Assembly (NCBI GenBank): GCA_963723745.1
Contig: CAVRRZ010000001.1
Span: forward strand, 1,240,001-1,304,000
Source: CAVRRZ01 sp963723745
Lineage (GTDB): Bacteria > Actinomycetota > Actinomycetes > Mycobacteriales > Geodermatophilaceae
Length of the DNA: 64,000 nt
Direction: 5' to 3'
In this document: positions 43,840-53,600 of the stretch, piece by piece
Position numbering within the stretch: the stretch's first letter is position 1
Layout of the letters: the number at the start of each line of letters is the position of its first letter
Made by a program: the position numbers and the translations under genes
Notes under the pieces: model-generated
Databases searched by the model: none
Told to the model about the DNA's origin: nothing
What the model saw: only the letters and a program-made list of their open reading frames with translations

Positions 43840-43946
43840 CCCGGTAGCCCGGTAGCCCAGGTAGCCCGGCAGCGGCTCGATCTCGTCGGCTCGTCCCGGC
43901 GTCGCCGTCACCTGGGCGTCGACCGTCGGACGGCCCGCGCGCCCGG

Positions 43947-44975
43947 TCAGGGGAGGAACAGCATCGAGTCGCCGAACTCGTGCCACAGGTAGTGCCCGGC
44001 GACCGCGGCCCGGTACGCGCGCCCGACCAGGTCGGGGCCGGCCACCGCCTCGAGCAGCTGCAGGTGGCTGGTCTCCGGCGCGTGCAACCCGGTGAGCAGC
44101 CCGCTGACCACGCGGGCCGGACGATCGGCGCCGAGCACGAGCTCGGTCCAGCCGCGCGCCGCGGTCACGACGCCGTCCGGCCCTGCCGCCGTCTCCAGCG
44201 CCCGCGTCACCGTCGTCCCCACGGCGACCACCCGTCCGCCGGCCGCGCGCGTGACGTTCACCAGCCGGGCGGTGACGCCCGGGACCTCGAAACGTTCGGG
44301 GTAGGGCGGCTCGTGCGCCTCGGGGCTGGACACGCCGGTGTGCAGGGTCAGCGGGGCCACGACGACGCCGCGGGCCATGAGCCGCACGAGCACGTGGGCG
44401 CTGAACGGCCGGCCGGCGCTGGCCATCTCGGCGCTTCCCGGTTCGGTCGCGTAGACGTTCTGCCGGGCGGACAGCGGGAAGTCGCCGGTCAGGTAGCCGT
44501 AGCCGATCGGCCGGCCGTGCGCCGACAGATAGGCCGCCGTCCGGGCCGCGGGTGCCGGCCGGGCCCGCCACAGCCGGGTCGGCCGCGCCGGGTCGGGATG
44601 GCCGTCGAGCAGTCTCAGCGTGACACCGCCGGGCAGTCGCAGGACCGTGCCCGGCTCTGCGCCGAGATCCGGGCCCGAGTTGTCGCGGCGGCGCAGCTCG
44701 ACCACCCAGTCGCCGTCGTCGAGCTGGGTCGAGACGTGCAACGGGACAGCGATCCCGTCGCGGCGGAGCGCGTCGACACGGGCCGGCAGCGTGGCCGAGG
44801 TGTTGACCACGACCAGGTCCCCGGGGTCGAGCACGGTGGGCAGGTCGCGGAACCGGCCGTGCGAGACGCCGTCGGGCCTGGCGGTCAGCAGCCGCACCTC
44901 GTCGCGTGCCAGACCCCGCCATTCCGGGGGCGACGTCGCCTCGGCGGCGGCGGGGAGCGTAAAGGCCGCCGTCAT
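43947..44975 (-). CDS. queA: QueA-like S-adenosylmethionine:tRNA ribosyltransferase-isomerase
   Basis: A 342-residue protein matching QueA: LVVVNTSATLPARVDALR, RPIGYGYLTGDFPLSARQNVYATEPGS, and the C-terminal TSHLQLLEAVAGPDLV with GHYLWHEFGDSMLFL. QueA transfers ribose from SAM to the queuosine precursor in tRNA. No other queuosine genes lie in the window. The ATG overlaps the SDR stop (ATGA), so it shares the SDR promoter and would be under SoxR control. That context is unusual and might mean a different substrate. Confidence 0.85.
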   Translation of the reverse strand: MTAAFTLPAAAEATSPPEWRGLARDEVRLLTARPDGVSHGRFRDLPTVLDPGDLVVVNTSATLPARVDALRRDGIAVPLHVSTQLDDGDWVVELRRRDNSGPDLGAEPGTVLRLPGGVTLRLLDGHPDPARPTRLWRARPAPAARTAAYLSAHGRPIGYGYLTGDFPLSARQNVYATEPGSAEMASAGRPFSAHVLVRLMARGVVVAPLTLHTGVSSPEAHEPPYPERFEVPGVTARLVNVTRAAGGRVVAVGTTVTRALETAAGPDGVVTAARGWTELVLGADRPARVVSGLLTGLHAPETSHLQLLEAVAGPDLVGRAYRAAVAGHYLWHEFGDSMLFLP

Positions 44976-45664
44976 CGGGCCACGGCCGGCAGCAGGTCGG
45001 CTGCGCGGTAGCGGCCGCCGGGCAGGGTGTCGTCGATCAACCGCAGCAACGCCGGGACGACGGACTCCGGGGCCGGGAGGCCGGAGGCGGACGGGTCCGC
45101 GGCACGGTGCATCGCGGTGTCCATGTCGCCGGGGTCGACCGCGTACATGCGCAGGCTCGGGTTCTCGACGGCGAGGACGGCGGTGACGTGGTCGAGGGCG
45201 GCCTTGCTGGCGCCGTAGCCGCCCCAGCCCGCGTAGGCCTCGACGGCGGCGTCCGAGCTGATCGACAGCACGGTGCCACCGGCGGCCTCGAGCGCGGGCA
45301 GGACGAGCTGGGTCAGGGCCAGGGGAGCCACGACGTTGACCGCGAGCACGCGCTGGAGCTGCGCCGGCGGCAGATCGGCCAGGGCCGGCAGGGGCGTCGG
45401 GCCGAGGTCGCTGGCGTTGTGCACCAGCAGGTCGAGCCGGTCGCCGACGGCGGCGGCCAGCGCGGCACGGTGCGCGGGGTCGGCGACGTCCCCCGGGACG
45501 GCGACGACGAGGTCGGGCCGAGGGAGGGAGGCGACGGCGTCCGAGAGCGGTCCGGCCGACCGGGCGTCGACGACGAGGCGCCAGCCCCGGTCGCCGAGCG
45601 CGGTGGCGAGCGCGCGGCCCAGGCCTGCCGACGCGCCGGTGATCAGTGCGGTTCGAGGTGTCAT
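44972..45664 (-). CDS. Short-chain dehydrogenase/reductase, probable SoxR target
   Basis: A 230-residue SDR. The cofactor motif is ALITGASAGLGRALATALG, NAG is present as HNASDLG, and the catalytic region is SISSDAAVEAYAGWGGYGASKAALDH with Ser and Y-x3-K. An Arg after position 40 (VVDARSAG) suggests NADP(H). ATG start MTPRTALITG is 15 bp from the SoxR box. It is transcribed divergently from soxR. SoxR regulons of Streptomyces include similar oxidoreductases, so a role in dealing with redox-active compounds is likely. Confidence 0.9.
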   Translation of the reverse strand: MTPRTALITGASAGLGRALATALGDRGWRLVVDARSAGPLSDAVASLPRPDLVVAVPGDVADPAHRAALAAAVGDRLDLLVHNASDLGPTPLPALADLPPAQLQRVLAVNVVAPLALTQLVLPALEAAGGTVLSISSDAAVEAYAGWGGYGASKAALDHVTAVLAVENPSLRMYAVDPGDMDTAMHRAADPSASGLPAPESVVPALLRLIDDTLPGGRYRAADLLPAVAR

Positions 45665-45679
45665 GGCGCTACCCTCGAA

Positions 45680-45697
45680 CTTCAAGTCGACTTGAGG
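45680..45697. promoter_or_regulatory. SoxR box
   Basis: CTTCAAGTCGACTTGAGG differs at only three positions from the 18-bp palindrome of the E. coli soxS operator (CCTCAAGTTAACTTGAGG). It lies exactly between the divergent SDR and soxR genes. On the SDR side it sits between a TTGACC -35 and the -10 region with a 19-bp-class spacer, the layout MerR-family activators use. Confidence 0.85.
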
Positions 45698-45704
45698 TCA
45701 AGCG

Positions 45705-46172
45705 GTGAACGAACTGACGATCGGCGAGGTGGCCGCGCGCTCCGGCGTCGCGCCGTCCGCGCTGCGGTACTACGAGCAGCAGGGCCTGGTGACCGCGACC
45801 CGCACGCCGGGCGGCGCCCGGCGCTATCCGCGCAGCGTGCTGCGCCGGCTGGCGTTCATCCGCGCCGCGCAGAACGTCGGGCTGTCGCTCACCGAGGTCC
45901 GGACGGCGCTGGCGACGCTGCCGGACGGGCGCCCGCCGACCGCTCGCGACTGGGCCCGCCTGAGCCGCGCCTGGCGGGACCGGCTCGACGAGCAGATCGC
46001 CGCTCTCGAGCGGCTCCGGGACGGGCTCACGTCCTGCATCGGCTGCGGCTGCCTGTCCCTCACCCGGTGCCGGCTGTCCAACCCGGCCGACATCGCCGCC
46101 GCCGACGGCGCGGGCGCGCGCTGGCTCCCGCCGGCGCTGCGCAGGGTGCCTCCGACCAGCAACGCGGGCTGA
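45705..46172 (+). CDS. soxR: Redox-sensing regulator SoxR
   Basis: A 155-residue MerR-family protein with N-terminal helix-turn-helix LTIGEVAARSGVAPSALRYYEQQGL and a dimerisation helix. The [2Fe-2S] cluster motif is CIGCGCLSLTRC, matching the C-x2-C-x-C-x5-C pattern of SoxR. The C-terminal tail is 35 residues. GTG start seven bases past the SoxR box. It is likely autoregulated and activates the divergent SDR-queA pair when its cluster is oxidised. Confidence 0.94.
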   Translation: MNELTIGEVAARSGVAPSALRYYEQQGLVTATRTPGGARRYPRSVLRRLAFIRAAQNVGLSLTEVRTALATLPDGRPPTARDWARLSRAWRDRLDEQIAALERLRDGLTSCIGCGCLSLTRCRLSNPADIAAADGAGARWLPPALRRVPPTSNAG

Positions 46173-46226
46173 CCCGCCGGCCCGGGCTGAGGCATGATCG
46201 GTGGAGTCGATCGGGGGAGGCCCACG

Positions 46227-47078
46227 ATGACCGTCATGCCCGCCGCGTTCTTCGGGCACGGCAACCCGATGAACGCGCTGGAGAAGAACCGCTACACCGA
46301 GGCCTGGCGCATCTTCGGGCGGTCCGTGCCCCGCCCGCGCGCCATCGTGGTGATCTCGGCGCACTGGTACGTGCACGCCACGGCCGTCACCGCCATGCCG
46401 CGTCCCCGCACCATCCACGACTTCTTCGGCTTCCCGCGGGAGTTGTTCGAGGTCGACTACCAGCCGCCCGGACTGCCCTCGTTGCACGAGGAGATCGCCG
46501 ACATCGTGCACCCGACGTGGGTGGGTGCCGACCTGGACAGCTGGGGCATCGACCACGGCACCTGGTCGGTGCTGCTGCACGCCTTCCCCGACGCGGACAT
46601 CCCGGTGGTCCAGCTGTCGATCAACGCGCTCAAGCCGTTCGACTACCACCTCCAGCTCGGCGCGGCTCTCGCCCCGCTGCGCGAGGACGGCGTGCTGGTG
46701 ATCGGCAGCGGCAACGTCGTCCACAACCTCGGCGGGGTCAGCCGCGCGCTCCCGGACGCCGGTTTCGACTGGGCTCAGCGCTTCGACGGCGAGGCCAAGG
46801 AGCTCATGCTCACCGAGCCGACCGAGGTGGCTCGGCTCGACGGGCACCGCGACTTCGGCGTCGCCGTCCCGACGCCGGACCACTTCCTGCCGCTGCTCTA
46901 CGTCGCCGGCGTCGCCGGGGCCACGAGCGCGCCGGTCGACGTGCTCGTCGACGGCTACGCCTACGGCTCGCTGTCGATGACGGCCTACACCGTCGGGATG
47001 GCGACGCAGCCACCTCCCGTGGGCGGATCCGCCGCGCCGCTGCCCGAGGGGCCGCCACCCGACGGGGCGAACATCTAG
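46227..47078 (+). CDS. Class III extradiol dioxygenase (DODA/YgiD-like)
   Basis: A 283-residue LigB-superfamily protein. Metal-binding histidines are in FFGHGNPMNAL and VVISAHWYVHA, with further conserved DHGTWSVLLHAFP and NVVHNLGG. It resembles 4,5-DOPA dioxygenases, which cleave catechol rings. ATG start MTVMPAAFF follows a GGGGGAGG ribosome site; a longer reading is rejected. The Pro-rich tail (PPPVGGSAAPLPEGPPP) is unusual. It is just downstream of soxR and may be linked to redox-active aromatic compounds. Confidence 0.9.
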   Translation: MTVMPAAFFGHGNPMNALEKNRYTEAWRIFGRSVPRPRAIVVISAHWYVHATAVTAMPRPRTIHDFFGFPRELFEVDYQPPGLPSLHEEIADIVHPTWVGADLDSWGIDHGTWSVLLHAFPDADIPVVQLSINALKPFDYHLQLGAALAPLREDGVLVIGSGNVVHNLGGVSRALPDAGFDWAQRFDGEAKELMLTEPTEVARLDGHRDFGVAVPTPDHFLPLLYVAGVAGATSAPVDVLVDGYAYGSLSMTAYTVGMATQPPPVGGSAAPLPEGPPPDGANI

Positions 47079-47189
47079 CGCGCGCGCACGGAGCCCTTCG
47101 CAGGACCCCTTTCGCGATGTACGTTCCCCGCGCCTCAGGCCGTCGCGCGGGCCACCGCGCCGGTTCACCCCTTGTCGATGGGACGCACC

Positions 47190-47486
47190 ATGGCGAACGT
47201 CAACGTCACGTACGAGCAGATGACCACCGCGGCCGGCAAGCTCGAAGCGGGTCAGACAGAGATCGAGGGCCAGCTCTCCGAGCTGAAGGCCCAGGTCGAC
47301 CAGCTGGTCAACGACGGCTACGTGACCGATTCGTCGAGCAAGGCGTTCCAGCAGTCCTACGACGAGTTCAACACCGGCGCCCGCCAGGTCATCGAGGGCC
47401 TCACCGGCATGGGCAAGTACCTGCGCACCGCGGCGCAGACCTTCGAAGAGGCCGACACCACGCTGGCCAACGCCCTCAAGGGCTGA
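47190..47486 (+). CDS. WXG100-family protein (EsxA-like)
   Basis: A 98-residue helical-hairpin protein: VTYEQMTTAAGKLEAGQTEIEGQL, then a turn where the usual WxG is replaced by GYVTDSSSKAF, and a second helix FQQSYDEFNTGARQVIEG. This variant turn is known in some actinobacterial Esx proteins. It is the first gene of a type VII-like secretion locus. ATG start MANVNVTYEQ. It likely forms a dimer and is exported through the FtsK/SpoIIIE ATPase encoded downstream. Confidence 0.88.
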   Translation: MANVNVTYEQMTTAAGKLEAGQTEIEGQLSELKAQVDQLVNDGYVTDSSSKAFQQSYDEFNTGARQVIEGLTGMGKYLRTAAQTFEEADTTLANALKG

Positions 47487-47588
47487 ACCTCGCACGACCG
47501 CCGCCCGGCCGTCGTCGGTGTCACGAGCTGACGGCGGACCGGGCGAGATCGGTCGTGCACGCCAGCAGAACGGCAGAGAGAGGGTGAC

Positions 47589-47879
47589 GTGGCCGACCTC
47601 GAGGTGGACTCCGACGACCTGATCAGGACGGGACGGGCACTCCGGTTCCTGGCGGGTGAGCTCAAGGCGGCCGACCACATCGTGCAGGACCACCGCGCCG
47701 ACATCGGCCACCGCGGCTTCGCGGAGCAGCTCGACAAGATGCAGGGCAACTGGGACGACAAGCGCAATGCGCTCGTCGACGACATCATCAGCCTCGGGGA
47801 CTTCGCCCGGAAGGCGGGCAAGGCGTTCGAGGACATCGAGCAGCACCTCGTCGCCGCTCTCGAAGGACGCGAGGAGTGA
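47589..47879 (+). CDS. WXG100-size helical protein, partner of the Esx protein
   Basis: A 96-residue acidic helical protein (MADLEVDSDDLIRTGRALRFLAGELK) whose middle reads GFAEQLDKMQGNWDDKRNALVDD. Length and two-helix prediction fit the Esx superfamily, although the motif is weak. It overlaps the following substrate gene by 4 bp and has a GAGAGGG ribosome site. Probably a secretion partner or chaperone. Confidence 0.75.
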   Translation: MADLEVDSDDLIRTGRALRFLAGELKAADHIVQDHRADIGHRGFAEQLDKMQGNWDDKRNALVDDIISLGDFARKAGKAFEDIEQHLVAALEGREE

Positions 47880-49429
47880 GCAGCCGACCGGTCGACTGGT
47901 CGGCCGTGGGCTGGGACCGCGACCCGACGCCAGGCGACCCGGACGCCGTCGCGGAACTCGCCGCCCGCTTCCGGCGGACCGCCGAGGCGGTGGAAACCGC
48001 GGCTCAGGGACTGCGCAACATCCGCGACGCCGACAGCTACAAGGGCGAGGCGGGCGAGGAGCTCCGCAAGCGGACCCGCGATCTCGCCGACGCGGTCAGG
48101 GGCGTGCGGAAGCGATACGAAGAGGCCGCCGAAGCGCTCGACGCCTACCACCCGCAGCAGTACGCGGCGCAGCGGATGGCCGACCAGGCGCTGCGCAATG
48201 CGGAGTCGGCGCAGAGCCAGCAGGTCACCGCAGCCAACGCGATGGCGCTGTACCCCGAGCCGCTCGCAGGTGTGCCCGAGGACCCGCAGGTCACGGCGTA
48301 CCGGAGCTCGGCCCAGCGGGCCGGCCAGGAGGCCGTCGCCGCCATCGAACGGGCGCGGGCCGAGGTCCAGCGTGCACACGAGTTCCAGAACGCGGCCGGG
48401 AACGCGGCCGCAGCGAAGCTGAAGGACGCCATCACCGGCAAGCGTCTGAACGACAGCGTCCGGGACAACCTCGTCGGCAACACCGTCGGCCAGTTGTCGA
48501 CCGGCTTCCTCAAGACCGTCGCGAAGTGGGCCGACCGCATCGCCGCCGTCGCCGGCGTTATCGCGCTGGCGGCCAACGTCATCCCGATCATCGGGCAGGC
48601 GGTCGCGGTCATCGCGGGCGCGGTGGCGGGGCTGGCGAGCCTCGCGAGTCTCATCTCGCACGCCATCCTCTGGGCCCGCGGAGAGGAGGACTGGAAGGGG
48701 ACCGCCTTCGCCGTCGTGGGGTTGCTGACTCTCGGTGCCGGGCGTGCCGCGAAGGCCAGCGGCAAGGTCGCCGTCCAGGCCACTCGGGGGCGCGTCTGGG
48801 CGAACCTGCGCCGCATCGCACCTACGAACAAGCAGGCCGTCGGCGTCAAGCTGAGCCATCGGGAGATGACGACCCTGGTCGGAGGGCGGCTCGGGGAGGG
48901 CAGAGGGGCGCTCAAAGCCGTGACGCAAGGAAGGCGGACGGCCCTGGGTGCCTTCACCCCCCGCGCCTTCGCCCGCGACTTCTGGCAGGGAATCGTGACC
49001 ACCCGGAGCGGCTCGGGGTTCCAGGCCTGGCGGGCGAGCGTGGGTCGACCGTGGGCTTCGACCTTCCAGCCGCTCGGGCGTATCGAGCCGTCGCTGCTGA
49101 AGATGGAGAACGCCCAAGCCCTCGATGCGCTCGCCCGGAACCGCCAGATGTTGGCACGCGTGGCCGGCATCGGTGACCAGGCAGCGACCGGAGTCGGCGC
49201 CGCCCAGGAGACATGGGAGCTGGTGCAGGGGGAGAAACCCGTGAGGGTGCGGCCCAGCGCGCTCCCCCAGGACGAGATCGACTCGGAGCGGATGTCCGGG
49301 GAGGACGTCGAGGGCGCGCGGAACGGCGCTCTCTTCGCCATCGGGTACCGCCGGCACGAGATCCCGCGACCGGTCCAGGGCTGGCCCGTGCCCGTGCCGG
49401 GACTCCGGCGGGAGCCGGTGCCATCGTGA
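47876..49429 (+). CDS. Putative T7SS-secreted polymorphic-toxin-like protein
   Basis: A 517-residue protein. The N-terminus (VDWSAVGWDRDPTPGDPDAVAELA ... DSYKGEAGEELRKRT) matches the T7SS signal domain seen on Streptomyces toxins. A long helical region (60-210) leads to two hydrophobic segments (about 220-265, AGVIALAANVIPIIGQAVAV). The C-terminal 250 residues are basic and of no family I recognise; they could be a toxin or a structural domain. No immunity gene is obvious unless one of the two small downstream genes serves. GTG overlaps the preceding stop. Confidence 0.7.
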   Translation: MSSRPVDWSAVGWDRDPTPGDPDAVAELAARFRRTAEAVETAAQGLRNIRDADSYKGEAGEELRKRTRDLADAVRGVRKRYEEAAEALDAYHPQQYAAQRMADQALRNAESAQSQQVTAANAMALYPEPLAGVPEDPQVTAYRSSAQRAGQEAVAAIERARAEVQRAHEFQNAAGNAAAAKLKDAITGKRLNDSVRDNLVGNTVGQLSTGFLKTVAKWADRIAAVAGVIALAANVIPIIGQAVAVIAGAVAGLASLASLISHAILWARGEEDWKGTAFAVVGLLTLGAGRAAKASGKVAVQATRGRVWANLRRIAPTNKQAVGVKLSHREMTTLVGGRLGEGRGALKAVTQGRRTALGAFTPRAFARDFWQGIVTTRSGSGFQAWRASVGRPWASTFQPLGRIEPSLLKMENAQALDALARNRQMLARVAGIGDQAATGVGAAQETWELVQGEKPVRVRPSALPQDEIDSERMSGEDVEGARNGALFAIGYRRHEIPRPVQGWPVPVPGLRREPVPS

Positions 49430-50058
49430 CCGACACCGACACCGACACCGACACTGAAGCCGACGCCGTCACCGCCGCGACGCCGTCCCGGCTGACCATC
49501 GTGACGCCCGAGGACTGGTACCGGCTGCCGCTGCTCGAGGAGCCGGCGCTCAAGCGGGCCGCGGCCGAGTACGCGGGCCGCCAGTTCCGCGGCAAGGACG
49601 ACCGGCCCACCCTCCGCCGCGAGCTGACCGACGCCCTCCTCGCCGAGGCGCAGCGTGCCCGCGAGGGCGGGGCGGTGGACATGTACCTCTCCGGCCTGCC
49701 GGTGGGGGGCGTCCCGGTGGCCATCAGCCTCGTCGTGACGCTGGTGCCTTTCCCGTCGAGCGGTGCCGCATCCCTGGACGAGTGGGCCCCGGAGTTCGAC
49801 GACGACGGCGTGCAGGCCACCGTCGTCGAGCTGCCTGCCGGACGCGCCGTGCGCCGGCAGCGGGTGGACCCCGTCGACCTCGGCACGCTCGCCGAGCCCG
49901 GCACGCCACCGCTCGACACGCTGCTGGTCGACTACCTGTTGCCCGGCCCGGGCGAGACCGCCCTCCTGCTCACCTTCTCGAGCCCGCTCGTCGCGGTGGC
50001 CGAGGCGCTCGCGGAGCTCTTCGAGGCGGTCGCCGGAACGGTGCGGTGGTCGGAGTGA
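49426..50058 (+). CDS. Unrecognised T7SS-locus protein, paralogue 1
   Basis: A 210-residue soluble protein starting with a Thr-Asp repeat (VTDTDTDTDTEAD). Its second half contains VVELPAGRAVRRQRVDP, LLVDYLLPGPGETALLLTFSSP and VAVAEALAELFEAVAGT. The next protein has the same order of motifs, so the two are probably paralogues. No membrane span or signal. It may be a secretion chaperone, an immunity protein or a cytosolic adaptor. GTG overlaps the previous stop. Confidence 0.6.
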   Translation: MTDTDTDTDTEADAVTAATPSRLTIVTPEDWYRLPLLEEPALKRAAAEYAGRQFRGKDDRPTLRRELTDALLAEAQRAREGGAVDMYLSGLPVGGVPVAISLVVTLVPFPSSGAASLDEWAPEFDDDGVQATVVELPAGRAVRRQRVDPVDLGTLAEPGTPPLDTLLVDYLLPGPGETALLLTFSSPLVAVAEALAELFEAVAGTVRWSE

Positions 50059-50597
50059 CCCATCTCGAGGTCGACCTCCCCGAGGCACCGTGGGTGGCCG
50101 TGCCGCCCGACGTGGATCCGCCCACGTGGGCACGAGCCACTGCCGCGGAGCTCCGCGACGACCCGGAGGAGGCCGGGCTGCTGGCCGAGGAGCTGGAGGC
50201 GGCCGCCAACGGCGCCCGCGCGAGCGATCCGCTCGCCTGTGCCCTCGTGGTCCCGGACGAGGAGCCGGCGGGTGTGCTCGCGCTCCTCCTGGTGCACCTC
50301 GTCCACGAGGTCGCCGACGTCGACGCGGCCTCGGCCCTGCTGGCTGCGGAGCAGCGGGACGACGTCCGCGAACCGGTCCTGAGCACGGCCGAGCTGCCGC
50401 TCGGGCCGGCCGCCCGCTGGCACACCCTCACGGCAGGGGACGACGGGTTCCTGATGGAGGCCGTCGAGCACGTCGTCCCGCTCGGCGACGGCACGGCGCT
50501 GCGCTCGGAGCTCTCGTGGACTGCGGTGGCGCTGGGCGACGCGCTCGCCGAGCTGGCCGACCGGACCGCCGCGGGGCTGCGCGTCGCGGAGGACTGA
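50055..50597 (+). CDS. Unrecognised T7SS-locus protein, paralogue 2
   Basis: A 180-residue acidic soluble protein (MEVDLPEAPWVAV region at the start, here VTHLEVDLPEAPW). STAELPLGPAARWHTLTAG, AVEHVVPLGDGTALRSELSW and VALGDALAELADRTAAG echo motifs in the preceding protein. Last of five overlapping or closely spaced genes, ending three bases before the convergent EssC-like gene. Role unknown. Confidence 0.6.
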   Translation: MTHLEVDLPEAPWVAVPPDVDPPTWARATAAELRDDPEEAGLLAEELEAAANGARASDPLACALVVPDEEPAGVLALLLVHLVHEVADVDAASALLAAEQRDDVREPVLSTAELPLGPAARWHTLTAGDDGFLMEAVEHVVPLGDGTALRSELSWTAVALGDALAELADRTAAGLRVAED

Positions 50598-50600
50598 CCT

Positions 50601-53600
50601 TCAGCCGGTCGGTGGCGGAGCCGGGACGGCCACGGTCAGCAGCGCGCCGTCGCCGAGGTGCACGAGGGCTCGGCCCGGCTGGACCGGCTGACCGACGATG
50701 CTGCGCGGCACGCGCACCCCGACGAGATCGCCGTCCATGGTCTGCTGCGGCGAGAGCAGCGCGCCCTGCCGCGACCGCTTGGCGTCGACCTGCCAGCCCG
50801 ACAGGCCCGTGCAGATGCTGTCGGCGTTGCCGCCGAGCACGAGCCGCAGCCCCGGGCGCTGAGCCGTCCCGCGCACGATGCTGCGGAACAGCTCTCCGGC
50901 CGGCGACTCCCGGAGGACCTCGGCGTCGTCGAGCAGCACGACGACCGGCCCGTGCGGAGTGGTGTCGAGGAGGGCCGCCCAGGCGTCGAGCGGAGCACCG
51001 GCCTCCTCCACCACCCCGAGGACGCCGTCCCGGCCCGCCAGGTCGCGCAGCGGCGACGGCTTCGGCGCGCCGAGCACAACCCGGCCGCCCTGCCGGAGGA
51101 CGGCCTCGGCCATCACCGCGAGCACCGTGCTCTTCCCCGACCGGCCGGGCCCTGCCACGACGAAGGCCGCCGGTCCGCCGGCCAGATCGGGACCCACGCA
51201 GGCCAGCTCGTCGCCGCCGACGCCGACCAGACCGAGCAGCCCGCCCTCGTGCGGCCGGGGCAGCTTCCAGGCCTCCTCGAAGGAGATCCGGGACGGCAGG
51301 ACGTCGACGCGGAACGGACGAAGCTGCTGCGGGACGACGCCCTCCCGTTGGCGGGCTGCTGCCGCGATCTCGGCGAGGGCCGCGGCCTGACCTGCGCCGC
51401 TGGAGTCGTCCGCGAGCAGTGCGACCTGCACCTCGAGCGCGCCGTCCGCCGTCACAGCGCGCCCCGGCGGCATCGTGTCCGGCACCTGCTTGCTGCCGAC
51501 CCCCATCATCGGGTAGTCGCCGCGGTCGGCCAGCCGCATGACCAGCTTGTTGTCCGTCAGCGAGGACAGCCGCGAGGTGCCGAGCGAGCGGTCTCCGGTG
51601 AGCGCCGCGCTGATGCCTGCGGAGCCGCCCTCGCGCAGGATCCGCATCAGGATCTCGGTGAGCCGGCCGCCCTCGACCTCGCCCAGCGTCGGCACGAAGC
51701 CCTCCCACCGGTCGAGCAGGAGCAGCAGGTGCGGCAGCCGCTCCTCGGGCGCGGCCGCCCGGCGCTGCTCGGTGACGTCGGCGTAGCCCCCGTCGGACAG
51801 CGTCTGCTGCCGGCGGTCGAGCTCTCTGGCCAACCGCTCGAACAGCCGCACCGCGCGCTCGGTCTGCGTGCGCATGACCACGGCCCCGCAGTGCGGCAGC
51901 TCCTGCATGGGCAGGAGTGCCCCGTTGCCGCAGTCGAGGCCGTAGAGGTGGACGTCGCGGACGGAGCAGCGGCGGCCGGCCGCCCCCGCCAGCGTGCGCA
52001 GCAGCTGCGAGCGCCCGGTCTTGGGGGCCCCGATGACGAGCAGGTGGCCGTCCCTGGCCGGGTCGAAGGTGGCGGGTCGTTGCGCCTGGTGCTCCGGCAG
52101 GTCGCGCAACCCGAACGGCAGCGCGAGGGCGTCCTCGACCTCGAGGCTCGACACGGGCAGCGACTCCGGCAACGGCGGCAACCAGGGCCGGCGCGGTGTG
52201 ACCGCCCCCTCGGCCTGCGCGGCCGCTGCGACGGACTCGACCAGCACGGACAGGTCGGTGAGGCCGACGTCGGACGAGACGGTGAGGGCCTTCGGACGTT
52301 CCGGCGGTGCGACGCCCAGGTCCGGCCAGCCGACCCGGGCGACGAAGGGCTCGGGGGCGACCGCGCCCTGGCCGGGTCGGCGGCCGCCGACCCGGCCGGC
52401 CTGGAACGGGACGAGCACGCCGTGGCCCAGGCGGGCGACCGCCCGGCCGGGCACCGACTTCGGGATGCGCGCGGCGTCCGGCGCTCCCTCCAGCACATCG
52501 GCGCTCTCGGCCGTGGAGGTGACGCGGAGGCAGAGGCGCAGGTTTGCGTTGGCCCGGATGTCGGCGGACACCACGCTGCCCGGCCGTTGGGTGGCGAGGA
52601 TGAGGTGGATGCCCAGGGATCGGCCGCGCTGTGCGACGTTCACCAGGCCGCTGACGAAGTCCGGCAGCTCCTTCGCCATCGCGGCGAACTCGTCGATGAC
52701 GATGAGCAGCCGGGGCAGCGGCGGCCGGGCGGGCTCACGGGTGCGCAGGTCCTGGTACCGGTCGACGTTCGCGACGTCGGCCTGGTCCAGCACGTGCTCG
52801 CGGTACCGCAGTTCGGCGCCGAGCGAGGTGAGCGCCCGTTGCACGAGGTGGGCGTCGAGGTCGGTGACCATGCCGACGGTATGCGGCAGCCGCACGCATT
52901 CCTTGAACGCGCTGCCGCCCTTGTAGTCGACGAGCACGAAGTTCAGCGCGTCGGGCCGGTTGGCGACGGCCAGGGCCGCGATGAGGGACTGGAGCAGCTC
53001 GGACTTGCCCGCGCCGGTGGTGCCTGCCACGAGCCCGTGCGGCCCGTCGGTGCGCAGGTCGAGGTGGAACGGCCCGGTTGCTCCCGCACCGAGCACGAAC
53101 CGGGTCGTGTTGCCGCCGCGGCGCCAGTGGCCGAGTACCCCCTCGGGGGTGGGGGGCTCCAGGTCGAGCATGTCCAGCAGGCGGACGCTGTCGGGCAGGA
53201 CGGCGTCGTCCTCCTCGAGGCTGACGTCGCGCAGCGGCGCCAGCGCCCGGGCGGCCGTTTCGGCCACGGCCGGTGAGACCGCCTCGGCCAGGACGGCGAG
53301 GACCGGCTCCTGCCGGCTCCGGTGGATGTCGACGAGGGCGGGGTCCTCGACGGAGAAGACCGCGGTCGACGTGGCCGCCTCCGGCAGGAACCGCTCCTCC
53401 TCGTCGGCGCAGATCCCGTAGACGCCGACCGCCGGTCCCTCCTGCAGCAGCTGGCCCAGTCCCGGCGTGTTGCGCAGCGCGCGCATGCCGTCCACCACGA
53501 CCACGTGGGCCGGGAAGGCGTCGGGGCGCGACGACCCGCCGTGCGCCTTCAGCGCCTCCCGCCGGGCCCTCACGAGCGCGACGAGCTCGCTGACCCGGTC

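Noticed and set aside
43838..43870. Imperfect CCCGGTAG array after the VOC gene as a functional element
   Set aside because: Only about four uneven copies, with no hairpin or link to a gene; probably slippage.
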